The notes under the pieces were generated by a model. The model was not told the origin of the DNA. It did not search any database and was given only the letters and a program-made list of their open reading frames with translations. A program made the position numbers and the translations under genes. 29,156 nt of DNA from Korobacter sp036501185 (GTDB lineage: Bacteria; Acidobacteriota; Terriglobia; Terriglobales; Acidobacteriaceae), in NCBI GenBank assembly GCA_036501185.1, contig DASYAU010000107.1, forward strand, positions 1-29,156, written 5' to 3'. The first letter of the stretch is position 1. Each line of letters opens with the position of its first letter. Of the stretch, positions 6,995 through 15,523 are shown piece after piece.

Positions 6995-8538
6995 TTCGCT
7001 AGCCGCGTCCAATGCCGGCACTCGCCCGCAATCAGCCGGTCCGCTTCCTCCGGACCGTCGCTTCCCGCCGCGTAATTGGGGAAATTCGGCTTCGGCAGCG
7101 TCTGCCACGCTTCCTCAATCGGCGTGATAATGCGCCACTGGTTTTCCGTCTCGTCGCCGCGGGTAAACAGCGTTGGATCGCCGCGCATCGCGTCCAGCAG
7201 CAGCGTCTCGTACGCCACCGGCGTTTGCCCGCCAAACGCATCCTGGTAATTGAAGTCCATCTTCACTGGGACTGCCTTCATCTGAGCGCCCGGCAGCTTC
7301 GCCGCGAACGACATCGCAATTCCTTCGTTCGGTTGTACTCGCAGCGTCACTACGTTCGGTTCCAGTTCTTCTTCCGGCGTCCGCGCGAAAATCGCCTGCG
7401 GCGTGCGCTTGAAGTGCACCTTGATCTCCGTTTCCGATTTCGCCAGCCGCTTGCCGGTGCGTACGTAGAAGGGAACTCCGGCCCAGCGCCAGTTGTCGAT
7501 GCGGAACTCAACGGCCACGAACGTCTCCGTCAATGAATTCGGCTTCACATTTGGCTCTTGGCGATAGCCAGGCACAGGTTTTCCATTGATCGTTCCCGGC
7601 CCGTATTGCCCGCGCACCGTGCGTTCTGCCACTTGTTCCGGCGTCATGTGGTGGATCGCTCTTAGCACCTGCACCTTCTGCTCGCGCACCGAATCCGCGT
7701 CGTACGCCACCGGCGGATCCATCGCCGTCAGCGTCACCAGTTGCAGCAGGTGGTTGGCAATCATGTCGCGCAGTGCGCCAGTCTCTTCGTAGAACGCCCC
7801 TCGCTGCTCCACACCCAGCGTCTCCGCCGCGGTGATCTCGATAAAGTCGATGTAGTTCCGGTTCCAGATCGGCTCGAACAGGGAATTGCCGAACCGGAAC
7901 ACCAAAATGTTCTGCACCGTCTCCTTGCCGAGATAATGGTCAATGCGGTAAACGTCCTGCTCATCGAAAACCTGCAGCACTTCCTTGTTCAGCGCCTGCG
8001 CCGACTTCAAATCCCGCCCGAACGGCTTCTCCAACACAATCCGCGTCCAGCCCTTATCGTTTTTCGACAGCCCGGTCTTCCCGAGTCCTTGCACAATCGG
8101 CGGCGCCAGCGATGCCGGCGTCGATACGTAAAACAGGTGGTTTGTGCTCGCTCCCTTCGATTGCAGGTCGGCCATCTGCGCCTTCAGCGTCTCGTAGAAC
8201 CCGTGGTCATTAATATCGCCGGGAATGTAGTGCAGCCGCTTTTCGAACTCTTCCCAGTTCCAGTCGCTGAACTTGCGAGCGTCCTTCGACTGAGAAGCCG
8301 CTTCCCGCATCGCCGCGCGGAACTCTTCCGTGTTCATCTCCGTCCGTCCCGTGCCGAGCACGTCAAACTGCTGCCCGCTGATGCAGCCAATGCACGCCAG
8401 GTCGTAGAGCGCCGGAATCAACTTTCGCTTGGTTAAATCGCCGGACGCGCCAAAAATCACCACCAGGCACGGATCCGCCTTAGGCATGGGTGGAATCGCA
8501 ACGCTCCGCATCGGAGTCGCTTGTACGACAGTGCTCAT
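6991..8538 (-). CDS. zwf: glucose-6-phosphate 1-dehydrogenase
   Basis: Oxidises glucose-6-P to 6-phosphogluconolactone with NAD(P)+, the entry step of the oxidative pentose phosphate pathway. The start is the ATG at 8538 (515 residues; family about 480-520), with GAGGA 7 bases upstream. The longer open frame upstream overlaps gnd and has no family character. LVVIFGASGDLTKRKLIPALYDL (about 25-47) is the Rossmann GxxGDL motif. VLEKPFGRDL and YRIDHYLGKE near residue 200 are the signature with the catalytic His. FRFGNSLFEPIWNRNYIDFIEI follows, and the C-terminal domain is complete. The gap to gnd upstream is 10 bases, and the stop overlaps the HAD gene start (GTGA). NADP+ or NAD+ preference cannot be settled by eye. 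Confidence 0.96.
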   Translation of the reverse strand: MSTVVQATPMRSVAIPPMPKADPCLVVIFGASGDLTKRKLIPALYDLACIGCISGQQFDVLGTGRTEMNTEEFRAAMREAASQSKDARKFSDWNWEEFEKRLHYIPGDINDHGFYETLKAQMADLQSKGASTNHLFYVSTPASLAPPIVQGLGKTGLSKNDKGWTRIVLEKPFGRDLKSAQALNKEVLQVFDEQDVYRIDHYLGKETVQNILVFRFGNSLFEPIWNRNYIDFIEITAAETLGVEQRGAFYEETGALRDMIANHLLQLVTLTAMDPPVAYDADSVREQKVQVLRAIHHMTPEQVAERTVRGQYGPGTINGKPVPGYRQEPNVKPNSLTETFVAVEFRIDNWRWAGVPFYVRTGKRLAKSETEIKVHFKRTPQAIFARTPEEELEPNVVTLRVQPNEGIAMSFAAKLPGAQMKAVPVKMDFNYQDAFGGQTPVAYETLLLDAMRGDPTLFTRGDETENQWRIITPIEEAWQTLPKPNFPNYAAGSDGPEEADRLIAGECRHWTRLAK

Positions 8539-8548
8539 GAACGTTCCT

Positions 8549-9997
8549 CTACTTGTTGTGAACGAATTTTTGCCAATCGGTATGGATGAATCCCGCGTCC
8601 GGACGGTCGTTGCGCTGATACGTGTGTGCCCCGAAGAAGTCCCTCTGCGCCTGCGTGAGGTTCTGCGGCAGTTGCGCAGATCGATAACTATCGAAGTACG
8701 CCAGCGACGACGAGAATGCCGGCGTCGGGATCGCCAGTCCTGCCGCGGTCTGCACCACCTTGCGCCAGTTCTTTTCCGCTTCCAGCACCCGCGACGTGAA
8801 TTCCGACTCAACCAGCAGGTTCGCCACGTTCGCATCGCGGTCAAAAGCATGCATGATATCGGCCAACAGCTTCGCGCGAATAATGCAGCCGCCGGTCCAG
8901 ATACGCGCCATCTCCCGCAGATTGATGTTCCACTTCCACTCGGTCGATCCGGCGCGGATCAGGCTCATTCCTTGCGCGTAAGAACAGACCTTCGACGCAT
9001 ACAGCGCGTCCTGCACCGCATCGATCAGCTCTTTCTTATCGCCGCTATACTTCGCCGCCGGGCTCCCCAGCTTCTTCGCTGCCGCCACGCGCTCATCCTT
9101 CATGCTCGAAAGCACGCGCGCATCTAGCGCCGCCCCAATCGTCGGGATCGGCACCGCCAGGTCCAGCGCAATCTGCTGAGTCCACTTGCCGGTGCCTTTT
9201 TGCCCGGCCTTATCGAGAATCATGTCCACCAGCGGCTTCTTCGTTTCCGGATCGGCCACCGTCAATATCTCCGCCGTAATCTCGATCAAGTACGACTCGA
9301 GCTTCCCGCGGTTCCACTCATTAAAGATCGCCGCTATCTCGCTCGCGCTCAGTCCAAGCGCCTTTCGCAGCAGGTCGTAGGCCTCGGCAATGAGCTGCAT
9401 ATCGCCGTACTCAATGCCGTTGTGCACCATCTTCACAAAATGTCCGGCGCCGTCCGGACCGCAGTACGTTACGCAAGCGCCGTACTCCGTCTTCGCGGCA
9501 ATCGCTTCCAGTGTCGGCTTCACGTGCTCGTACGCGTTCTTGTCGCCGCCAGGCATCAACGACGGCCCGAACCGCGCCCCCGTCTCGCCGCCGCTCACTC
9601 CCATCCCGAAGAAGTTCAGGTTCTTCGCCCGGTAGCCGGCCTCGCGCCGCTGCGTGTCCTTGAAGAATGAATTCCCGCCGTCGATCACGATGTCGCCCGG
9701 TTCGAGCAGGGGAGCGAGTTTCTCCAGCATCTGGTCCACCGGATTGCCCGCCATGATCATCATCAAAATCCGGCGCGGCTTCGCCAGCGACTGCACAAAT
9801 TCCTTCAAATCGCCGCTGCCTGTCATTTTGCGGTCGCTGTTCTGTTGCAGGAACTTCGTCACCCACTCGGCTTCCAGGTTCCAAACGGCAACGCGCTGGC
9901 CGTGGTCGTCCACGTTCAGCGCGAGGTTCTGTCCCATTACGCCGAGGCCGATGACCCCGAACTGCGCGGAGCCTACCGCCGCGGAAATCGTGCTCAT
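8549..9997 (-). CDS. gnd: 6-phosphogluconate dehydrogenase, decarboxylating
   Basis: Converts 6-phosphogluconate to ribulose-5-P and CO2 with reduction of NADP+. At 482 residues it is the long, dimeric form of the family. FGVIGLGVMGQNLALNV near residue 15 is the Rossmann GxGxxG. VIDGGNSFFKDTQRR, GMGVSGGETGARFGPSLMPGG and FVKMVHNGIEYGDMQLIAEAYDLL (with the catalytic Lys and His/Asn) are intact, as is GTGKWTQQIALDLAVPIPTI. The C-terminal tail contains FFGAHTYQR, the part that reaches into the partner subunit. The start is supported by GAGGAG about 8 bases before the ATG. It follows tal-pgi after a 107-base, GC-rich spacer and precedes zwf by 10 bases. Confidence 0.96.
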   Translation of the reverse strand: MSTISAAVGSAQFGVIGLGVMGQNLALNVDDHGQRVAVWNLEAEWVTKFLQQNSDRKMTGSGDLKEFVQSLAKPRRILMMIMAGNPVDQMLEKLAPLLEPGDIVIDGGNSFFKDTQRREAGYRAKNLNFFGMGVSGGETGARFGPSLMPGGDKNAYEHVKPTLEAIAAKTEYGACVTYCGPDGAGHFVKMVHNGIEYGDMQLIAEAYDLLRKALGLSASEIAAIFNEWNRGKLESYLIEITAEILTVADPETKKPLVDMILDKAGQKGTGKWTQQIALDLAVPIPTIGAALDARVLSSMKDERVAAAKKLGSPAAKYSGDKKELIDAVQDALYASKVCSYAQGMSLIRAGSTEWKWNINLREMARIWTGGCIIRAKLLADIMHAFDRDANVANLLVESEFTSRVLEAEKNWRKVVQTAAGLAIPTPAFSSSLAYFDSYRSAQLPQNLTQAQRDFFGAHTYQRNDRPDAGFIHTDWQKFVHNK

Positions 9998-10042
9998 TGT
10001 ACGAACTCCTCTTCTTACCCCACCAAGCGCAAAAACGGCACT

Positions 10043-10070
10043 GGGCGGGGACCCCGTATGCGGGACGCCC
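10043..10070. other. GC-rich hairpin in the tal-pgi to gnd spacer
   Basis: The only sizeable spacer inside the pathway operon (9998-10104) holds GGGCG (10043-10047) pairing with CGCCC (10066-10070), and within it CCCG (10053-10056) pairing with CGGG (10061-10064) around a TATG loop. No T run follows on the minus strand, so it is not a standard terminator. It could be an RNA processing or stability element that sets the ratio of upstream to downstream genes; this is inference. Confidence 0.35.
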
Positions 10071-10104
10071 CACGCGCCCCGCTGGATCGAACCGCAAGGA
10101 TGGA

Positions 10105-12978
10105 TTACTTGCGCGAAGCCCCCACGGCCGCGCCTTCAAACTGCTGCACCGCTGCCAGCACTTTCTTCAAGCCGCCAACGATGTCACTGCCCAAATCTAC
10201 GCGGATCGCCCGCCGGTTGCGCTTCGCCAGCGACTCGAAATCGCCCAGCGCCTGCGCCTGCTTCAGCGCGCCAAACGTGAACTTCTCGCCAGGCAGCGAC
10301 ACATCTTGCGCATCGTTCGCAATGATCTGCAGGAACACTCCGCTATCCGGACCGCCCTTGTGCAACTGCCCCGTCGAATGCAGGAACCGCGGCCCGTATC
10401 CGGTCGTGGTCGCCACGCAAGTCTTATCGCGCACCGCCGTCCGTATCTGCTGGATCAGCGCATCGACTTCCGGCGTCTCTTGGATGTACTGCGTAATCGC
10501 GAAGTAGTCGCCCTTCTGCACGCGCGCCAACTGCGCCGCGATCGCGGCTTCCGGCGTCGATGCCCCATTCAGGCCTTTGCGATTGCCTTCATCCGTCAGC
10601 ACCGACAAATTGCCGGCCGAAGCCACCGTCGAAAGCTGCGACATCTTTCCACTCGCTTCGTATTCCTTCAAGATCCGTTTCGTGTTGTCCTTCGACTCCT
10701 GCACATTCGGCTGGTCAAACGGATTGATCCCGATCAATGCGCCGGCAATCGGAGTCGCAAACTCCCACAAGAAAAACTCTTCGCCCAAATCGAGCGGGCT
10801 GTTCAGCACATGGTGCAGCACCGGATGGCCAGCCTGCTCTAGCGCCTGCAACTGCGCCTCGTAATTCGCGCCGTTGGTTCCGGCCACGCCGATATAAACG
10901 AAGATCCGATCGCTTCCATAAACCTTCGGATCGCCCAGCGTCTCGCCCGCAATCGGCACAATGCCTTTGCCATGCTTGCCCGTGCTCTCGGCGATCAACT
11001 GCTCAATCCACAGTCCGAGCGAATCCACCGGCGACGGCGTGATGAACGTGACCTTGTCGCGTCCTTTGCGCGCCAGCGCACCAAGAATCGCTCCAATCCT
11101 CGCCCCCGGATTATTCGTGACGTCATTGTTGGAGCAGGCATCCATCGCGGCCTTCGCGCGTCGCAGCAGCGATTCCACGTCGCCGCCCATCACCGCGAAC
11201 GGCACCATCCCGAAATACGACAACGCCGAGTAGCGCCCGCCGATATCGGCCATGTTCAGGAAGATCTTGCGGAAGTTATCGCGCTTGGCATCGCTTTCCA
11301 TCTGCGTGCCAGGATCGGTAATCGCAACGAAGTTCTGCCCAGCCTTGTCGCCGAGCACCTGCTTCACCTTGTTGAAGTAGTAGCGATAGAACATCAGCGG
11401 CTCGGTGGTCGTCCCCGACTTCGACGCCACAATAAACAGCGTCTTCGCCGGATCGATCTGCTTGTCGATGTGCAGCACCGCCGCCGGAACCGTCGAGTCC
11501 AGCACCAGGAGCTCGGGATAATCCATCTGCTTCCCGAACGTTTGCCGCAGCACCTCCGGACACAGGCTCGATCCGCCCATCCCCAGCACCACCGCATGTT
11601 TGAAGCCGGCGCCGTGGATCTCCTCCGCGAACGCCTTCAACTCTTTCACCCGGCTCTGCATCGTGTCGGTCACGGTCAGCCAGCCGAGCGCGTTGTTGAT
11701 CACCTTCACATCACCGGCGTCGGTACTCCAAACACCAGCATCCTTTTTCCAGAAGCGCTCCACCGTATTCTTTGCAGCAATCTCATCGAGCGCTGATTTG
11801 AGATCACCTTCAAATTCCCCCAGTGCTGAAACGTGTCGCTCCTTGATGCCCGGTAGGCTCATCTCTCGCCGCTGCTCAATCGCCCTCATCAGGTCCACAA
11901 ACGACTGCGAGAACGAACGCACGCCATCCGCCGTCAGCTTGTCGGTGACTTTCTGGAAATCAATTCCGAACGCCTTCAGCTTCGCGAACAACTCCGGCGC
12001 CTTGTCCATGCCGACTTCCAGCGTCGCCGCGGGCTTTCCATGATCTCGCCACGCATCAATCGTGGCGGGCGGCATCGTGTTCACCGTGTGCGGCCCAATC
12101 AACTCCGTTATGTACATCACGTCCGGATAGCTGGGGTCCTTCGTGCTGGTCGACGCCCACAGCGGCCGTTGCACATGCGCGCCCTTGCGCTTCAACGCCT
12201 CAAACCGCGGACTCTCGAAGATCCGCTTGAACGACGCGTACGCCAGCTTGGCGTTGGCAATCGCCGCCTTTCCGCGTAGCCCATGGATCTCCTGCTTTTT
12301 CTGCGGATCGGTCGCGTCCTTTTCCAATTGATCGAGCTGCTTGTCCACCGCACTATCAATGCGACTCACAAAGAAGCTCGCCACCGACCCAATGCGATCA
12401 ATTGGCTGCCCCGCCTGCGCCCGCCGTTCCAGCCCGCGGATATATGCTTCCGCCACTTCCTCATAGCGATGCACCGAGAAAATCAGCGTCACGTTGATGT
12501 TCAATCCCGACGCGATCAATTCCTCGATCGCCGGCAACCCTTCGTCCGTCGCCGGAACTTTAATCATCACGTTCGGCCGGTTCAACCGGCTGAACAGCGA
12601 TTTCGCTTCACGGATCGTTCCATCCGTGTTGTGCGCCAGCAGCGGCGAAACTTCCAGGCTCACGAAGCCATCCTGTCCGTTCGTGCTGTCGTACAGCGGA
12701 CGAAACAAATCGCACGCATGCCCGATATCGTCGAGCACCACTTCTTCATAGATCTCGTTGCCGGTCTTGCCATCACGCGCCGAGCGGTCAATCTGCTCGT
12801 GGTAATCGCCCGACCCGGTGATCGCCTTCTCGAAAATCGTGGGGTTCGAGGTCATTCCCCGCAGCCCATCGTCGTGGATCAACTTTGCAAGTTTGCCGCT
12901 CTTGAAGAGTGCTCGCTCAATCTGGTCGAGCCAGAAACTCTGTCCAAAGGATTGCAGTTCTACCAACGGATTGCTCAT
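10105..12978 (-). CDS. tal-pgi: bifunctional transaldolase / glucose-6-phosphate isomerase
   Basis: This is a 957-residue fusion. Residues about 1-370 are a transaldolase of the Tal subfamily used in such fusions: DGLRGMTSNPTIFEKAI near 37-53, VSLEVSP near 106-112, VMIKVPATDEG with the Schiff-base Lys140, and NINVTLIFSVHRYEEV. After a linker, residues about 400-957 are a phosphoglucose isomerase: VVLGMGGSSLCPEV (GMGGSS at 466-471), VASKSGTTTEPLMFY near 520, and later GERG-independent sugar-isomerase segments ending in a complete C-terminus. The enzyme should move three-carbon units between sugar phosphates and return fructose-6-P to glucose-6-P for another oxidative cycle. It starts 2 bases after the rpiB stop, with GAGG 6 bases upstream. 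Such fusions are known in several bacterial groups. I see no frameshift that could have joined two genes artificially. Confidence 0.95.
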   Translation of the reverse strand: MSNPLVELQSFGQSFWLDQIERALFKSGKLAKLIHDDGLRGMTSNPTIFEKAITGSGDYHEQIDRSARDGKTGNEIYEEVVLDDIGHACDLFRPLYDSTNGQDGFVSLEVSPLLAHNTDGTIREAKSLFSRLNRPNVMIKVPATDEGLPAIEELIASGLNINVTLIFSVHRYEEVAEAYIRGLERRAQAGQPIDRIGSVASFFVSRIDSAVDKQLDQLEKDATDPQKKQEIHGLRGKAAIANAKLAYASFKRIFESPRFEALKRKGAHVQRPLWASTSTKDPSYPDVMYITELIGPHTVNTMPPATIDAWRDHGKPAATLEVGMDKAPELFAKLKAFGIDFQKVTDKLTADGVRSFSQSFVDLMRAIEQRREMSLPGIKERHVSALGEFEGDLKSALDEIAAKNTVERFWKKDAGVWSTDAGDVKVINNALGWLTVTDTMQSRVKELKAFAEEIHGAGFKHAVVLGMGGSSLCPEVLRQTFGKQMDYPELLVLDSTVPAAVLHIDKQIDPAKTLFIVASKSGTTTEPLMFYRYYFNKVKQVLGDKAGQNFVAITDPGTQMESDAKRDNFRKIFLNMADIGGRYSALSYFGMVPFAVMGGDVESLLRRAKAAMDACSNNDVTNNPGARIGAILGALARKGRDKVTFITPSPVDSLGLWIEQLIAESTGKHGKGIVPIAGETLGDPKVYGSDRIFVYIGVAGTNGANYEAQLQALEQAGHPVLHHVLNSPLDLGEEFFLWEFATPIAGALIGINPFDQPNVQESKDNTKRILKEYEASGKMSQLSTVASAGNLSVLTDEGNRKGLNGASTPEAAIAAQLARVQKGDYFAITQYIQETPEVDALIQQIRTAVRDKTCVATTTGYGPRFLHSTGQLHKGGPDSGVFLQIIANDAQDVSLPGEKFTFGALKQAQALGDFESLAKRNRRAIRVDLGSDIVGGLKKVLAAVQQFEGAAVGASRK

Positions 12979-12980
12979 GA

Positions 12981-13433
12981 TTAGCCTCGTGATCCTTCCA
13001 TCAGATCGATCTTGTGCAGGCGCCTTAAGTGGCGCTCTTCATGCGTGAAATTTGCTGCCAGGAACGCGCGAACCAGGTCGAGTGCCAACTCCTGGCCAAT
13101 CACCCGCGCTCCAAAGCAAAGTACGTTCATATTGTCGTGTTCCACCCCTTGATGGGCGGAATAATGGTCATGGCAAAGCCCGGCGCGAATCCCGATCATC
13201 TTATTCGCCGCTACCGACGCCCCAACGCCACTACCACATATCAGGATGCCCCGTTCGCAGCCTTGATTCAACACTGCTGTCCCGAGCGCCTTCGCATAAT
13301 CGGGGTAATCGTCCGGCTTCGACGGATCGTGCGTTCCAAGATCCACCACCTCGTGCCCGAGCCTTTTCAACTCGGCAATCACGATCTCGTTCATCGGAAC
13401 GCCCGCATGATCGGCGGCAACAGCAATTCGCAT
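12981..13433 (-). CDS. rpiB: ribose-5-phosphate isomerase B
   Basis: Interconverts ribulose-5-P and ribose-5-P. It has 150 residues, standard for the RpiB/LacAB family. MRIAVAADHAG opens the protein with the conserved Asp8-His9 pair. YPDYAKALG follows, then ILICGSGVGASVAANK with the catalytic-base Cys66 at the same number as in E. coli RpiB. HDHYSAHQGVEHDNMNVLCFGARVIG is the substrate-binding segment. The family also includes allose-6-P isomerases, but the place between transketolase and Tal-Pgi fits the pentose role. The gap to tkt upstream is 5 bases; tal-pgi starts 2 bases after its stop. Confidence 0.95.
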   Translation of the reverse strand: MRIAVAADHAGVPMNEIVIAELKRLGHEVVDLGTHDPSKPDDYPDYAKALGTAVLNQGCERGILICGSGVGASVAANKMIGIRAGLCHDHYSAHQGVEHDNMNVLCFGARVIGQELALDLVRAFLAANFTHEERHLRRLHKIDLMEGSRG

Positions 13434-13438
13434 CGTCC

Positions 13439-15523
13439 CTACTTGCGGGCCTTTTCCAGGACCGCCTTTGCCTGCGCCACAACGTTTTCAACCGTGAAGC
13501 CGAAATGCTTCATCAAGTCCTTGATCGGCGCCGACGCCCCAAAATCGCTGCGAGCTACGATCGCCCCATCCATTCCAACGTACTCGCGCCAGCCTAAGTC
13601 CGTTCCGGCTTCCACCGCGACGCGCGCTCTCACCTGCGGCGGCAGTACCGAATTACGGTACTCCTCCGCCTGCTGTTGGAACAATTTCCACGACGGCAAG
13701 CTCACCACCCGCGATTTGATCCCCTGCTTCACAAGTTCCTCGTGCGCTCCCACGCAGAGCTGAACTTCTGATCCAGTTCCCATCAGGATCACGTCCGGTG
13801 TTCCATCGCCGCCGGCAAGAACGTATCCGCCCTTCGCCGTTCCATCGGCACTTCCATACTTCGTTCGATCAAAGGTAGGGATCGGCTGCCGCGTCAGCGC
13901 CAGCGCCGCCGGAGTATTGTGCAGTTGCAGAATGGTTTTCCAAGCCACTGCAACTTCGTTCGCGTCTGCCGGACGGAAATCCACAAGTCTCGGCACCGAC
14001 CGCAGCCCCAGCATTTGTTCGATCGGCTGATGCGTCGGTCCATCCTCACCCAGCCCTATCGAATCGTGCGTATACACAAACACCGACGGCACTTCCATCA
14101 GCGCAGCCAGCCGCACAGGAGGCTTCATGTAATCGGTGAAGATCAGGAACGTCGACCCGAACGGCCGTAGCCCCGAAAGCGCCATCCCATTCACAATCGC
14201 GCCCATCGCATGCTCGCGGATTCCAAAGTGGAAGTTGCGCCCGTTGTACTTGCCTCTTTCGAAGTCGCTGGCGCCGTTAATTAAAGTCTTGGTTGAAGGT
14301 GCCAAGTCAGCCGCGCCGCCCAAGAACCACGGCACTTTCTTCGCGATGGCGTTCATCACCTTGCCGTTGGAGTCGCGGGTCGCCAAGCCCTTGGCGTCGG
14401 CAGGGAACGTCGGGATTTCAGAGTCCCATCCGTCCGGCAGCTTGCCGGCCTGCAGCGTGTCCCACTCCTTCGCCAGCTCCGCGTTCGCCGAGCGATACCC
14501 ACTCAGCTTCTGGTTCCACTCGTCTTCCCATTGCTTGCCGCGGCCCGCAGCTTTGCCCATGTGATCGTAAACTTCCTGCGGCACCAGGAACTTTGCATCT
14601 TCCGGCCAGCCATAAGCTTTCTTGGCCAGCTTGATCTCATCTTCTCCCAGCGGTTCACCGTGCGCGCCCGCCGTGTCCTGCTTATGCGGAGCCCCCCACG
14701 CAATGTGGCTATCAAGAATAATCAGTGACGGCCGCTCGGTTTCTTTCTGCGCTGTCCGTATCGCCCGATCCATCATCTCCACATCGTTGGCATCGCTTAC
14801 CCGCAACACGTTCCAGTGATAGCTCATGAACCGCGTGCCCACATCGTCGCTGAATGCCAGCGATGTATTGCCCTCGATCGTGATCTGGTTGTTGTCGTAA
14901 ATCCAGATGAGGTTCGACAGCCCGAGATGTCCCGCGATGGAAGCCGCTTCCTGCGAAATGCCTTCCATCATGTCGCCGTCGCCGCAGATCGCATAAATCC
15001 GGTAATCGACGAGTTCCTGCCCGTTCTGGTTGAAGTGCGCGGCCAGCCAGCGTTCGGCAATCGCCATCCCCACCGAATTCGCCACACCCTGGCCGAGCGG
15101 CCCAGTCGTCGTCTCCACACCCGGCGTCAGGCGGTATTCCGGATGTCCCGGCGTCCGCGATCCCCACTGCCGAAAATTCTTCAACTCCTCCAACTCAAGC
15201 CCAAATCCATAAAGATGGAGCAGGGAGTACAGCAGCATCGACGCGTGGCCATTCGAGAGAACGAAGCGATCGCGGTTCGCCCAGTTGGGGTTTTTCGGAT
15301 TGAACCGCAGGAACCGCTCCCAGAGAACATATGCCACCGGTGCGAGCGCCATAGGCGTTCCCGGATGCCCGCTGTTCGCCTTCTGCACCGCGTCCATCGA
15401 GAGCGTGCGGATTGTGTTAATCGCGAGCAGGTCGATCTGCTTGCTGCTCACGCCGCCCTCAGGGCCTCGCTTCGGCTCAGCGGCTAGCTTCTGTTCCTCT
15501 TTAACGGCCGTTTCACTCGACAC
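13439..15523 (-). CDS. tkt: transketolase
   Basis: Thiamine-diphosphate enzyme transferring two-carbon ketol units between sugar phosphates. It has 694 residues, normal for bacterial transketolases (about 660-700), with an N-terminal extension of about 25 polar residues before IDLLAINTIRTLSMDAVQKANSGHPG. The ThDP motif is ICGDGDMMEGISQEAAS followed by the NNQI segment. GPLGQGVANSVGMA and ETTTGPLGQG substrate loops, and the second-domain FGIREHAMGAIVNGMAL with the catalytic Glu, are present, as is the C-terminal domain. The start codon is GTG at 15523, with AAAGG about 9 bases upstream, and overlaps the end of the GH15 gene by 11 bases, which indicates coupled translation. A start downstream in the polar extension cannot be excluded. 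Confidence 0.95.
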   Translation of the reverse strand: MSSETAVKEEQKLAAEPKRGPEGGVSSKQIDLLAINTIRTLSMDAVQKANSGHPGTPMALAPVAYVLWERFLRFNPKNPNWANRDRFVLSNGHASMLLYSLLHLYGFGLELEELKNFRQWGSRTPGHPEYRLTPGVETTTGPLGQGVANSVGMAIAERWLAAHFNQNGQELVDYRIYAICGDGDMMEGISQEAASIAGHLGLSNLIWIYDNNQITIEGNTSLAFSDDVGTRFMSYHWNVLRVSDANDVEMMDRAIRTAQKETERPSLIILDSHIAWGAPHKQDTAGAHGEPLGEDEIKLAKKAYGWPEDAKFLVPQEVYDHMGKAAGRGKQWEDEWNQKLSGYRSANAELAKEWDTLQAGKLPDGWDSEIPTFPADAKGLATRDSNGKVMNAIAKKVPWFLGGAADLAPSTKTLINGASDFERGKYNGRNFHFGIREHAMGAIVNGMALSGLRPFGSTFLIFTDYMKPPVRLAALMEVPSVFVYTHDSIGLGEDGPTHQPIEQMLGLRSVPRLVDFRPADANEVAVAWKTILQLHNTPAALALTRQPIPTFDRTKYGSADGTAKGGYVLAGGDGTPDVILMGTGSEVQLCVGAHEELVKQGIKSRVVSLPSWKLFQQQAEEYRNSVLPPQVRARVAVEAGTDLGWREYVGMDGAIVARSDFGASAPIKDLMKHFGFTVENVVAQAKAVLEKARK

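Noticed and set aside
6995..7108. Longer N-terminus for the HAD phosphatase (ATG at 7108)
   Set aside because: It would overlap zwf by 118 bases. The GTG overlapping the zwf stop gives a clean HAD start a few residues before motif I.
8539..8850. Longer N-terminus for glucose-6-phosphate dehydrogenase
   Set aside because: It overlaps gnd, is very Arg-rich and lacks family similarity. The ATG at 8538 has GAGGA at the right distance.
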